From Microglena sp. YARC (lineage: Eukaryota; Chlorophyta; Chlorophyceae; Chlamydomonadales; Chlamydomonadaceae), in contig CM039462.1 in the NCBI GenBank assembly GCA_022414725.1, forward strand, positions 174,496,492-174,560,491: DNA of 64,000 nt, written 5' to 3'. The first letter of the stretch is position 1, and each line of letters opens with the position of its first letter. The notes beneath the pieces were generated by a model. It was given only the letters and a program-made list of their open reading frames with translations. It made no database searches and was not told the DNA's origin. Shown here piece after piece: positions 34,228 through 48,100 of this stretch. A program made the translations under genes and the position numbers.

Positions 34228-37200
34228 TTACAGGGTTCTTAACCGTATACCTAGCTATTCTCCTGGTCTGTATGTTGGGATCATTCCCCAGTCTCAAGGA
34301 TACTTGAAGTACACAATGATAAGTATTTCGTTTAGAGTTTCCCAAATCTCTTCCCACAAATCTTTCCCCACCTGTCCATATCCACCCCTGCTTGCACTAC
34401 CACCACGACATCCGTCACATCCACCACCACCAATATCACCAACACCAATATCACCAACACCACCAACAACACCACCACCAACGCCACCACCACCACCACC
34501 ACCAACACATCCAATACCACCAACAACAACAGCTCCACCACCACCACGCATGCAGTCAATGGCCGCTACAGCGCTGATCCCTCCAGGATGTCTGATGCCT
34601 TCAAGACCGCCATTGCCAAGCTTCCTGACGTCATTGAATGGTTGACCGACGCTTTAGGGAGCGGAGGATTGGGCGGAGAGGGGCAGAACGAGGGCAGCCA
34701 GTCGGTGGATTCTGGTCCCAAATTCATTGTGTTTGCTCACCACATGTGAGTGACTGACAGATAGGCTGCAGTTATCAGATCAACAGGAGTGCATAATAGG
34801 ATATAGTAAACAAAAATTATACATGACTGGCATGAGTTAATACTGGTGTTGTGGTCCCGCCTTTGTTTTGTCTTTGTTGTCATTTTTGTTTTTGCTAATG
34901 GATAGGGTTTGGGTTAGGGCTGGGGTTATAATTCTTGTTGTCCTTGTCTGGGAGGAACCAATGTGGTTCGATGCATTTTTTCAGTTTTCTTTAGGTCCAG
35001 TTGTGTAGTAAAATTTGCGCCTCAAGCCTAATTTAGGGATTGTGGTGTAGTACGGTACTTGGCGGAGCGCGAAGCCTTGGGGTGTTCATGGGGCAGCGCG
35101 TCGCAGTGGGGTCGCACTGAGTCGCTCAATTTGTGACGTGTCACACAAATAATAACATTAAAATGAAGGAATACATGAACAAACAGTCCATCAGACAATG
35201 AAGCATGATGCAAACAAACATAATCAGCAACATCACCAATCAAGGCCATCACCAATCAATCAATACAAACGGAAAAACAGACTAACTAACTAACTGACTA
35301 TCTATCTAACTAACAAATAAACCAACCAACAGACTAATAACCAAACGCTACCACAAACAATCACTACTATAAACATATACAAATACACTAAGCGCCAGAC
35401 AAGACGCCAATGCCGACGACTCTACACATGCTTTGTGGACTTGTCGAAGGCCTTTGACACTATAGATAGACGCAAACTATGGGGCAGGTTAGATACACTA
35501 GGAGTACAGTGACGCATGAAAGTGGCCCTTGTTGCATACTATGCTAGGGTACAAGAGTGTGTACGCACTGATGATGGTCTCACCGACACTTTTGACTCTA
35601 ATATGGGGGTAAAACAAGGCTGCCCATTATCCCCCACTTTGTTTGGATTTTACATCGACGAAGTGGAGGGGTATGTAGACCAGTACATGGGTAGAGCTAG
35701 TTCTATACGCATTGGAAACTGCCGGATTATGATGCTACTTAACGCTGATGACATAGTGTTCCTGGCAACAAGCGACCACGAGCTCCAGAAACTAATCTCG
35801 GGTTTCTCCGAGTGTTGTGACTTGGAGGGTCTAACAGTAAACCTGACTAAGGCCCAGGTGGTTGTCTTCACCACAGAAAGAGTGGCAGAGCAACCAATTG
35901 CAGTCATTATGTTCAAGGGCAGGCCCTTAGAACAAGTTGAGGACTACAAGTACCTAGGCATAGTATTCCATTGGAAACAAGAGACTGCCCGGGGTGGCGA
36001 AGCCATGATAATAGCTGCCAAGAGGGCCTCCTTTGCAATGCAACAACGAGCAAGAGCCCAAAATATCTCAGAGCCCTCAATTATATGCCACATGTTTGAC
36101 GCCCTTGTGATGCCCATCCTGCTGTATGGATGCGAAGTATGGGGAACCAGCAAAAGGCTTGCTGACAGTGCAGACACCATGCACCACAAATCCCTCAAGA
36201 TTGTATATAAGCTACCAAAATGCACAGACACAATGTGCATGATGGCCAAGCTAGGCAGGACACAGATCAGCCATACTATTCTAGCTAGACAAGATGCCTT
36301 ATGGGATTGGCTTCGAGAGGTACCCTACCCTAGACTCTTGGCGATTGGGGCCAGGGAGAACTTTGACTGGCTGGCAAGGGGACATGACCGCGATAAATAT
36401 TGGGGGCAGGATATCTTACGAGCCACCCACAACCTAGGTACAACAATTGCAATACACATCGGGCAGGATGTGCCTGAATCAGCTATACCCAACGCGCGGG
36501 ACCTCCCAGCTGACTCCATCACAACGGCGCTTCAAACTGCCGTTAATGAAGGGCAACAGGACGACAGGATCTCTATAGGAGTACTCTATATGTTAGGACA
36601 GGTGGAGAACGACGCCGCACTTGGGCCAAGTATTTCTGGCTTCAGGATAGGCCGTACCGACAACGTGTACTGACCCACTTCAGGTTAGGTCATCACAACC
36701 TGGGCTGCCTCCACAGACGAGGACCTAGAATAGAAAGGGCAGACATGGAATGCAGAGTATGCTCTATGCAGGTGATCGAGGATGAATATCACTTCATGTT
36801 TGAGTGCCCCGTCTATCAGCAAGAACGACAGGATCACAGTGATCTCTTTGCGGCAGATATAGTGTCTACACATAAATAACACCCCCATTTTGATGTTGGG
36901 AGATACTGACCAACAGATGAACGCCCTCTTTGGAACATGCGACCAGAAGACAGTGGCCTCCTTCTTGTCTACGTGTTAGGAGTAGGACAAGGCTGACCAC
37001 TAATAGAGCCTAGACGGATTGACTGCTACATCTACCCATTTTGCTAGACGTGCCCCTAGCGTGCTTGGATCACAATTCTGGTTGGATTTATGTAGTCGGA
37101 TGACCGACGAAAAATTTCACCAATCAGAATGGCACATCAAATTATTTATTTTCCATTTCTTCTTTGTGCATGATGTTCATAAGTCCCCCTTGATTCTGTC

Positions 37201-37823
37201 AAGCCGAGGGCATATTTGGAGTCCAGTAGGGCACCAGGAAAATGTAATAATCATCAATCATCATCATAAACGAACACCCCTACAACAAACACCACGTGAA
37301 CAGTGAGGTGATGGACCGACTAGCCTCTGCTATTGGTGGCTCTGCAGCTGCTCATGGAGATGACCTACAAACAAACAAATGGATTCAATGGCAATGCCAT
37401 CATACATCAATCAATCAATGAATCAAACAATCATTCAATCAGTCAATCAATCAATCAAACGACCAATCAATCAAACATGCACTCACTCAGTACCGTTAAC
37501 AACTTCTCACAGTGAGGTTATGGACCGACTAGCCACTGCTCTCGGTGGCTTTGAGGCTGCTCACGGAGACGACCTAGAAACAAGCAAATGCATACTTAGG
37601 CAATGCCATCATACATCAATAGGGATCGGCAATATGATATCATATGATATCATATGATGACGGCAGTCTGACTAAGTAACTTTGGCCTGGGGCATCAAAT
37701 CATATGATATTAAATCATATGATTTTTGTATGATATCATATGATATCATACTCGTCTTTGGTCGACTTTATATGATTTGCCGTTCCCTATACATCAATCA
37801 ATCAATCAATCAATCAATCAATT

Positions 37824-37858
<35 letters not shown>

Positions 37859-38005
37859 CGATAAATAAAACAAGCCTTAACTCATTACTGTTAACAACTT
37901 ATTACAGTGAGGTGATAGATCGACTAGCCGCTGCTCTTGGTGGCTTTGAGGCTGCTCATGGAGACGACCTACACATAAACAAATGCATACACAGGTAATG
38001 CCATC

Positions 38006-38047
<42 letters not shown>

Positions 38048-41000
38048 CAAGCACTCACTCGTTACCGTTTACAACTTCTCATAGTGAGGTGATGGACCGA
38101 CTAGCCGCTGCTCTTGGTGGTTTTGAGACTGCTCAAGGGGGCGACCCTAGCGGCGCTGTCAGTGTAGAGAGCGACTCTCTTGATGAGATTTCAAACATGG
38201 ACGACCTGGTCAGACGCAACAACAACAGCAAGTCCGGAAGCTTTCCCGGTGTGGGCTATATCAGGATTGACGGGAGCCACGATTCTCAGGTGAGCCCAGG
38301 GTTTAGGGTTTAGGGTTTAAGGTTGCTGTTCAAACCTGAACCCTAAAACCCGAACCCCAAGAGCGCAAGCTTTCCTGGCGTGGGCTATGTCAGGATTGAC
38401 GGGAGCCACGATTTTCAGGAGGGAAGCCCATACATGGAGGTTCACATCTTCACTGCAAAGCGTCTAAGATGAAATATCTATGGATGTTATACGGATAACA
38501 TATATGATACATCTCATATATTGCTCTACATTCTGGTTCTCGCAAATGGCCTCTAGTCAGGGCGGATGGGAGCCACGATTATCATGTTTGTAGCGTATGT
38601 ATGGAAGCGATGCCATGTACTGCTAAGTGCATGAGATGTAATCTCTTTACATGTTATATGGATAACATATGCATCGTCTGTTGGTCTACACTCTGGCAAT
38701 CGCAAACGGCATCTTGGTGGATGGGAGCCACGATAATTCACAACACAACACAACACAACACAACACAACACAACACAACACAACACAACACAACACAACA
38801 CAACCCAACCCAACCCAACCCAACCCAACCCAACCCAACCCAACCCAACCCAACCCAACCCAACCCTACACAACCCTACACAACACAACACAACACAACA
38901 CAACACAACACAACACAACACAACACTACCCAACCCAACCCAACCCAACCCAACCCTACACAACACAACACAACACAACACAACACAACACAAACGGCAT
39001 CTAGGTGGATGGGAGCCACGATTATTAGGTGGTAGCACATACATGGAGGTTCACCTTTTCACTGAGCACTCGATGTTGGTATCAATTCAGTTGTGCATGC
39101 ATTTCTCCTGCAGGTAAGCATACCCTTGGCGTAAAGCGATAGCGATAGCAGGTCTTTTTATTTCGGTTTGTCTTGGCAGCTTCTCAGCCTGCCGCTGGGC
39201 TTCACCCAAAGGTTTCAGCATTGCTGGTTGTATCCGCTTCAAGGTGCACACCAGGTTGCACTAAGATTGGCCCAAAATTTAGTCAGGGGAGCTGCCTAGA
39301 AGCTGCTGCCCATAGCTGAAAAGAAAAGCAGTGGTTGCGAGTGTATATGAATCGTATCGATCATACCAATACGTAGGCTGTCCGGCTCATCCTTCGTTTT
39401 ATTATTTTGATTGGCTTATTACCTGCGCACCTGGAGAGGCCACTGCGACGTTCGATTATGTATCCATGAAGATTCTAACATACAAAATATTGCTAGAACA
39501 CACAAAAATACCGAAACACTTATATTGCTGCAAGTATCATGATTATTTGAGGTCGAGCAAGTCTCTCTAGCCTAGCTGGCTACCCCTAGACTACCACACA
39601 TCCATTCACATGCATACACATACATACACAAGCATGCATACGCATACACAAACGTACACATGCATACACATACATACACACAGATACACACATACACATA
39701 CAAACGCTTGCATACACATACATACACACACATACACAAACATACACATGCATACAAATAAATACACATACACACACATACATACACTTACATGCATGCA
39801 TGCAAATACACACACATACACATGCATCCATTAACGCCTGGTTTGCTACCCCTGGACTGTAACGTACCTACACATACAGTCACATACAAACACATACATA
39901 CACTTACATGCATATTCATATACATGCAGGAAACCCTGGTTGGCTGCCCGTGGACTGTATCATATTTACTAATATACACATACATGCACATACGTACACT
40001 TACAAACATGCACTGCTCCAGGCGAGACGTATGGCTGTGAATAAGTTCCGCGATGACCCGTCCATCCGCGTTGCTCTCCTCTCCATCACTGCTGCTGCCG
40101 TTGGTCTTGACTTCAGCAGGGCCAGTGTGGTGGTCTTTGTGGAGCTGCCCAATGAGGTACGCTCTTTTTTATGTTGCCTAAACCAGTGATTGTTTTTCAA
40201 ATCTGAAAGTGGGTTTTTTCTAGCTTAATGGATTTAGGCCTCCTCCAGGGACAGCTTTTTAGTATTTTTTACAGCTTTTTGTTGCTTTTTAGGTCCATCT
40301 AGGGCACACAACAAAAAAAAATTGTATAGCGACAATTTGCTAAAACGGGGTCAAAACTAGCGATCGCTATATATAGTGCGGGGGGAAATCCCTGCCCCAA
40401 ACATTTAGATCTAGATGTCTGTGCGGTAATTTCACTCTACTATAAATTTTTGTGTTTTTTAGTTGTGAAAGGAATTTCACCCCAGGAGGTTGGTCTCCTG
40501 ACACAAGCCAGCGGCACCAAGGATGGGTGAGGATGGGTGAGGCTAGTGGGATTGAGAAATGATGTCACAACGCACTATTCTTCTTTTCAGTTGCGAGGAG
40601 CAGCTTCTAGGCAGCTCCCTGACCCAGCCACTGGGCTGCGCCCCAAGATTTCACCAGAGCTGGAAAGCTGACAATGCCAGCTTCCAGGTGCACTAGCTTT
40701 CTTTAGGTTTGGCTGAATAAGCAGGCAAGGGAGCTGCCAAGAAGCTGCTACACATAGCCCATAACAAAAAACAATGTCACCACTTCAAGCTGCCCCGGCA
40801 GCCATGCTGAGGATATTCTCCCATTTCTCAATATATATATTTAGTCATATCTGGAACCAAATTTAATTTAAAGTACAACCACTTAGCTCAGCTCAGCTCA
40901 GCTCAGTCATTTGTAGGGACCGGTATATCATATGATGTTGACCAAAGGTGAGTAGATATCATATGATATCATACAAATTGCATCATATGATATTGTATGT

Positions 41001-41847
41001 AAATGGTAACTCTAGCCTAGTCAAACTGCCAGCATCATATGATATCATATGATGACAAGATATCATATGATATCATATTGCCGTCCCCTAGTCATTTACC
41101 ATCTTCCTTGATTGTCTTTAATCCAGGTTGAGTAACCAATAGCAAAACAACAGCCCTTAACACACCATCAAGCGCACGCTAACGCCCCCAGCTCTTCTCT
41201 GCCAAGGTGAATACCATGTTCACCTCAGGTCAGACAAAGTGTGTGAGCGTATCCTTCTTGTGATCCACTTTGAGTCACGTTAAATTCACGTTAAGAAGAA
41301 AACATCAACAGAACAGCCCTCCCCCCCCCCCAGCACACACACACCACCACCACCACCACTCACCACCCAATATACTACAACCACTCACCTCCCCACACCC
41401 CCACCCCCACCCCACCCCATGCACACACACGCAAACACACACACACACACTACACCTCTCCACCCCTCACCCCCCCACTCCCCAGGTGGCTCTTGTGTGC
41501 CAAGGTGAAGACCGTGCTCACCGCAAGGGCCAGACAAAGTGTGTGAACATATGCTTCTTGTGCGCCAAAGGGACATCTGACGACCGGAAGTAAGTCTACT
41601 CCTGCCATCTCCTGCCCAGTTTAACATTCAACCAATCACACTACCACATCCGCATCGTAAAGTTAGTCAGCAAGTACCACTCAGCAAGCTCGCGTTTGGA
41701 GGTTCCTATTCTTCCGCATCCCTGTCAGTATACCCCACTAAGCACAATCCCTTATCCCAAGCGCCATGTATAAAGAATGGCAATATGATATAATCTGAAA
41801 TCATATGATGCCGGCAGTCAGACTAGTCTAAAGGTACCATTTACCAT

Positions 41848-41878
<31 letters not shown>

Positions 41879-42128
41879 AGCAGCATCATAATCAATGTAC
41901 CACGTGTTGATGTAATGATGCGCATTGAAAAACCTACCGACTTACCCAGGCTCAGTTGGTGAAGGATTGTATGACTGTCGTAAATATCATTATCTATGGT
42001 GCATATTGGATTCATTTTTAATCGTGTTTAAAAATAATAAACAAAATTATCTGGGGTTTTTTAAATGCAGCGTACTAAAGGAGATGATTTGCAAAACATG
42101 GGCTAGATTTCATCTGATTTGGGTCGGA

Positions 42129-42161
<33 letters not shown>

Positions 42162-45100
42162 TTCCCTCCCCCCCTTTCAACGATTCCAACTTTTCTGGGG
42201 GGTACCAGATATTTTCCGTTTGTCATCCTGCTGCTTGGAACCTACCGTCTTACCCAGGCTCAGTTGGTGAAGAACTGTATGACAGTTGTAAACGTCATCA
42301 CTTGGAACCCTACAGGTGGCAGAAGCTGAACAACAGTCTTATCAACTTGAACCAGCTGCATGATGGCACCACTGGCGAGGAGCCAGCCGCCACCAACAGC
42401 GCACCCAATGCTCATGGACAAGCCTCCCTCCCGGCTGACTCCCACCAGGCTGTTTCAACAGGCGGTGCAGCAGGCGGGACAGCAGGCGGTGCAGCAGGGC
42501 AAAGAAATGGCCCCGCTCGAGGAGCACACCACAGGGGCTTGGTCTTAGACAGTGTGATTGATATGAAGGCTGGTAAGCCAAGAAGTGAGGCTCAGGACCA
42601 GTCTCATCCTGTCTTGTGTGTGTTTGTTACTTTTGTGTGTGTGTGTAACGTGTGTGTGTGTGTATGTAACTTGTGTGTGTGTGTGTGTTTGAATTGTGTA
42701 TGTGGGGGACTGTTTTCTGGATTCCTTCAGGATCCACAACATGAATTAATACATGGAAAATTCTGATGTTTGCTTCAAACATGTCCCCCCCTCCCCCCCC
42801 CCCTTAACCCACTCCCCCATAGTGGACCAGTCTCCTCCTGCATCTAAGACCTCAGCTGTGGTGGATGATGTGGATGCTGTCACAGGACGCCAACAGCAGC
42901 AGCAGGAGGAGGAGAAGCAGAAGCAGGGGAAGGAGCAGCTGCTGGAGCTGGAGCAGGATAAGGAGGGTATGGCAGTACGTGCTGATGCAGCTGCTGATGA
43001 GGATGAGGATGAAGATGCAGATTTTAAAGTAAGAGTCCAGCGCAGAAAGCAGCAGTTGGATCAGCAACAACAGCAGCAGGAGCAGGAGCAGCAACAGCAA
43101 CTAGAGGCGGTTGCCTGTGGTCCTTCACCTGTCTGTATAGATCTTGTCTCAGATGCTTCCCAGCCCACTTCCGATGTGGCCTGGAGCCCAGCTGCCTGGA
43201 AGCTAACTTCACCACCACCCGGGACACGATCACAACCTGGCAACACAAGTGTCCCTGTGGGGGCCAAGCCACCTGTGAAGGATTGTGTAGACCCAACCCA
43301 AAGCCCAGATTCACCACCCAGGCAAGCCATTGTCCTAAGCCCCCTTGAAGCCTCCTCCATTGTTGCTGTCAAGAAGAAGAGCATGACCCATCAGTGTGAC
43401 AGCGGAAGTGTGACCCTTACCCTGGGAGGGGGCCATGCCCAAGCTCTGGATCCAAGAGGGCTGGACTTGGATGATCTGGCAGTGGCAGGCATTGATGATG
43501 CTGATGGGCATGCCACTTTGAGATCTCCGAAGCCCCCTGCCTTAGCACCCACACACAGCCCGCTCCACCCCACACCCCCACCCCAAGCAACGCCTATGAC
43601 AGGTCCTGGCAACCGTAATCCCATATCGCCCAGTAAGTCCCAATCCCCAAGGCTTGCTACGCAAGCAGGACTGCTACCGCCAACTCCAGTCTCAAAAGGC
43701 ACCAGGGATGTGTCGAAGGCCAAGGCTCTGGACACCTACGCTGACTGCACCCCAAGGCTGGGCACACAGGCAGAGCCGCCACCCCCAGCACCCGACTCAA
43801 AGGGTAAAAGGGATGTGACAAATGCCAGGGCTAGTCACGGTCACGTCCACGGCACCCCAAGGCTTGGCTCTCATGCAGAGCTGCCGCCCCCAACACCCGA
43901 CTCACGGGGCGCAGGGGGTGCGGTCAAGGCCAGGTCCCATCAAAACCGCGTCCACTTCACTCCCAGGCTTGGCACGCAAGCAGAGCGGCCACTGCCCACT
44001 CCAGCCTCCAAGGGTGCAGGGGGTGCGGTGAAGGCCAGGACCCTTCACAGTCACGCTCACTGCACGCCCATGGCGCTCATGCTGCTACAGAGCTCGCAGC
44101 AAGTCGGAACAGGAGCCACTCCTGGAGCTGTCGCCCTCTCCCAGCATAAGGGGGGGCCTGACAAGCATGACAAGCATGAGAAGCAAAGAGATCATGACGA
44201 GTGTGAACAGTATGACCCCCTTGGAACGGGCAGATGCACTGAGGGCCCCGAGGGATCCAAGAGATTTTGACACAATTAGTCGCTGCTTGTTGTAATCATT
44301 CGTCCCCATCTCTTGTCTCCTCTTACTGCTGATTTCTCTTTTCAAAAATTTCGAATTGTATCCCTAGTACTCACTGCCCAGAAAGAAGCTTGTTTTCGCT
44401 ACCCCCACCCCACACCATCCCCACACCACCACCCAACCCACCCACACCACCCCCAACCCCAAACACACCCGCAAACACCCACTCCACTCCCACTTCAACC
44501 ATTCACCCCCACCCCCACCCACACCCCACACCCCAACCCACCCACACCACCCCAACCCCACACCACCACCAACCCTAACCCCAACCCCAACCCAACCCCA
44601 CCCCACCCCCTAACCCCACACCGACCCCAACCCCACACACCCCCCTAACCCCAGGTGCAAAAAGGGCCCCGAGGGATCCAAGCTGAACCCTGAGTTAGAA
44701 GCTCTGGCATCCATCCCCGCTCCACACCACCCCCACACAACCCCTCAACCACCCCCCACCACCTACACTCACACCCCACCAACACCACCCACACCCGCAC
44801 TCCCACACCACACCACACCACCCCCCAACCCACCCACACCCACACCCCGCCCCAGATGCACTGAGGGCCCCGAGGGATCCGATCTGAACCCTGAGTTAGA
44901 AGCCCTGGCATCCATCCCCGAGATTTGGTATGAAGTGAGCTCACACACAAGTAGAGTGCACCTCCACCTTGCGCCTGATGGCTCTGTGCCCCTGGGCCTG
45001 AGCATACCCCTAGAGCTCCTGGTAGCACACCAGGGGTCTGCTGTGGATCAGATTGTGAAGGGGCATGCCGGGGAGCTGGCGCGGTGGGAGGCGGAGCAGG

Positions 45101-48100
45101 AGGCGGAGAGGGGGCGGAGTGGCGGGTGTGGGGAGGAAGGCAGGGTGAAAGAGCTGGAGGCTGCTGGGGAGGAAGAGAGGGTGAGAGGACTGCAGGTCAG
45201 TGTGGAGGAGAGGATAACAGTGCAGCAGGCAAATTTGGAGGAGGAAAGGGTGAGAGGGCAGCAGGCCACTGTGGAGGAGAGGATGGCAGGGCAGGGGGGC
45301 AGTGTGGAGGAGGAGAGGGTGAGAGGGCAAGAGGCAAGTGAGGAGGGGGGGGGAGGAGAGTGGCTCTGGAGGAAGGGAGGGTGGCAGAGCGGGATGCAAC
45401 CCCCGAGGAGGAGAGGATGAGAGCGCAGGAGGCAATTGGGGAAGAGGAGAGGAACGGAGAATGTGAGGTGCATGGCGAGGGTTGGCGATTTCCACCTAGC
45501 TTGCGAGGTACAGCAGGCCGCTCTCTCACTGGGCTCGACCTGGGCCAGGCAGATATGGGTGTGAGCTTGGTGAATGATACCGGTCAGAGTGGGGGGCGGT
45601 CTGGAATTGATTTGCAGCCGACGCAGCAGAAGCAGAAGCAGCAGCACAATGCTATGCAAGAGGAACAGCAACAGCAGAAAGAGCCCCAGAACCTGGAGCA
45701 GCAGCAACCAGAGGGGCAGCAACAGGAGCAGCACTTGCATGAGGAGCAGCAGCAGCAACAACATCAGGGCCAAGCAGAAGAGTCCCCTGTAGCCGCCGCC
45801 CCACCACCCAAAGAGCAGCACTTGCACAAGCAGCAGCAACACCAGGGCCAGGCAGAAGAGGCCACAGTAGTATGCGCCGTCGCACCACCCAAAGAGCGGC
45901 GCCCAGGCGTGTCCTTTGTGGGCCCCTGTGGTCTTGTGGCAGTTGGACCCCAGCTAGATGCAGCACAGCTCCTGGAGGTGTTGCATGAAGCGCAGCTGTT
46001 TGCAAGAGACTGGAACGAGCTGCGCTCTGTGACTAAGAGCCGTCTGTTTGGACGTGTGATCAACGCAAATCTGCAGGTGAGGTGGTTTGTTGTAGGTGAG
46101 CTGATTTGGTGGTGTTGAGGTGATTTGGTGGTGTTGAGGTGATTTGGTGTAGGTGAGGTGAGGTGATTTGGTATAGGTGAGGTGATTTGGTGTAGGTGAG
46201 GTGAAGTGATTTGTTACAGGTGAGGTGATTTGTTATAGGTGAGGTGATTTGGTGTAGGTGAGGTGAAGTGATTTGTTATAGGTGAGGTGATTTGTTATAG
46301 GTGAGGTGATTTGGTGTAGTTGAGGTGAAGTGATTTGGTATAGGTGAGGTGATTTGGTGTAGGTGAGGTGATTTGATATAGGTGAGGTGATTTGGTGTAG
46401 GTGAGGTGAAGTGAGCTAGTGACTGTAGAGGTTACTGCATCCAGGGCTTGTAGCAGTAGTGGAGTAGCTGCAGCGGGTACATGAAATTAGTGCTGACAAA
46501 AATGCTAGCTTGCTGCAATATTGCCTGTATCTCATTCTGAGGATTGATTGGAGGACCCCTCCTGTACGTTGTGGAGTGGGCTTGTCTTGGGTCAACAACG
46601 GTCTGTGGCAGTAGTGCAGTACATAGCTTTCCTTTTCCGCTATGAGCAGCAGCTTCTAGGCTGCAGCGCATGCTTGCGGCAGAAGTGTGACATGGTGAAC
46701 TCAACTCCAACTATAAATTTAATTCAAATTGATTAGAGTCAGATTCAAGTTAAAGATTGTTTTTGAACTTACAGGATGCTGTGGAGCTAGTGACCGCTGA
46801 GGCTGCTGCAGTGCTTGCTGCAGGGCCTGCTTACAGCAGTAGTGTGACACGGTGAACTCCGCGCCAACTATAAATCTAAATCCAAATTCGTCAAGTCAGA
46901 TTCAAGTTAAAGGCATGTTTTTAAAACCTACAGGATGCCTTGAAGCTAGTGACCGCTTAGGCTGCTGCAGCGCCTGCTTGCAGCAGTAGTGTGACATGGT
47001 CAGCTCAACACCAACTATAAATCTAAATCCAAATTTATGTAAGTCAGATTCAAGTTCAAAACATGTTTTTTAAACCTACAGGATGCTGTGGAGCTAGTGA
47101 CCGCTGAGGCTGCTGCAGCGGGCGCTTTTGGCAGCAGTACGACGCGGTACATACAAGATGCTCCTAAGCAAGCCCTTCCGGAAGGGGCTGAGTGGAGAGT
47201 GGTTCGTATGAAGGCGAGAAATATGCATGGGAACCTGATGCGAGTCAGAGTCCCGGATGGAGAGGGTGGGTTGCCTGGACAGGACACGTTTGTACTACGA
47301 GAGTACCAACAGGCCTTCAAGGTGGATGGCTCCGCCAGGCTGTGCATACACTGTGTAAAGGAGGTGGCAGACTGCAAGCTTGCTGCTGACGTGGTGCTGG
47401 ACTCCACCATGCATCTCTTCTGTGGACCTGCCTGCGAGCATCGCTATTATCTCAAGGCCTCCTCAGGTACTCGCTACCATCTCGCTACTATCTTGCTATT
47501 ATACTAGCTATTACACTCGCTATTATCTTGCTATTATACTCACAACTCTACTTGCTACTATTTCGCTATTATACTTGCTACTATCTTGCCATTATACGCG
47601 CTACTATCTCGCTACTATCTGAAGGCATCCTCAGGTGCAGGCTAGGCTTTCGAGTCTTGACAAACGAGACAGTCTGTGATGAAGTGCTCCTATGGGGGGG
47701 GGAGGGGGGGGGGGGGAGGGGGGGGGGGGGGGATGTTTGTGATGGTGATACTGGAGGAGGAGGGTAATTGAAGCATTGATCCTTTGGCACTTGAAAACTT
47801 TGAAGCTTAACACTTTCAACAATAGCTTGACACTTTCAACAACAGCTTCAACAACAGCTTGACACTTTCAACAATAGAAGCCCACGTCCTACCCAGGTGC
47901 TATCCGTCGAGCCCTGAGCAAGCTTGAGCGCGGTGTCTGTGTAACTTGTCAGCTTGACTGCCGGGCTTTGGTCGCTCAGCTACAGTGCATTCGTTACGGC
48001 AGCAAGGACTGGAGTGCCAAGAGGATGTCTGTCATTCGCAAGATGTACCCCCGCCTTGCTGAGAAACAGTACAAGTCGTACTGCGAGCGTCTGCTCCAGA

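Noticed and set aside
42119..42315. Extension of helicase exon 16 upstream through the poly-C region
   Set aside because: The frame is open because of poly-C, but the CTACAG acceptor at 42315 matches the phase of exon 15 and the family alignment begins there.
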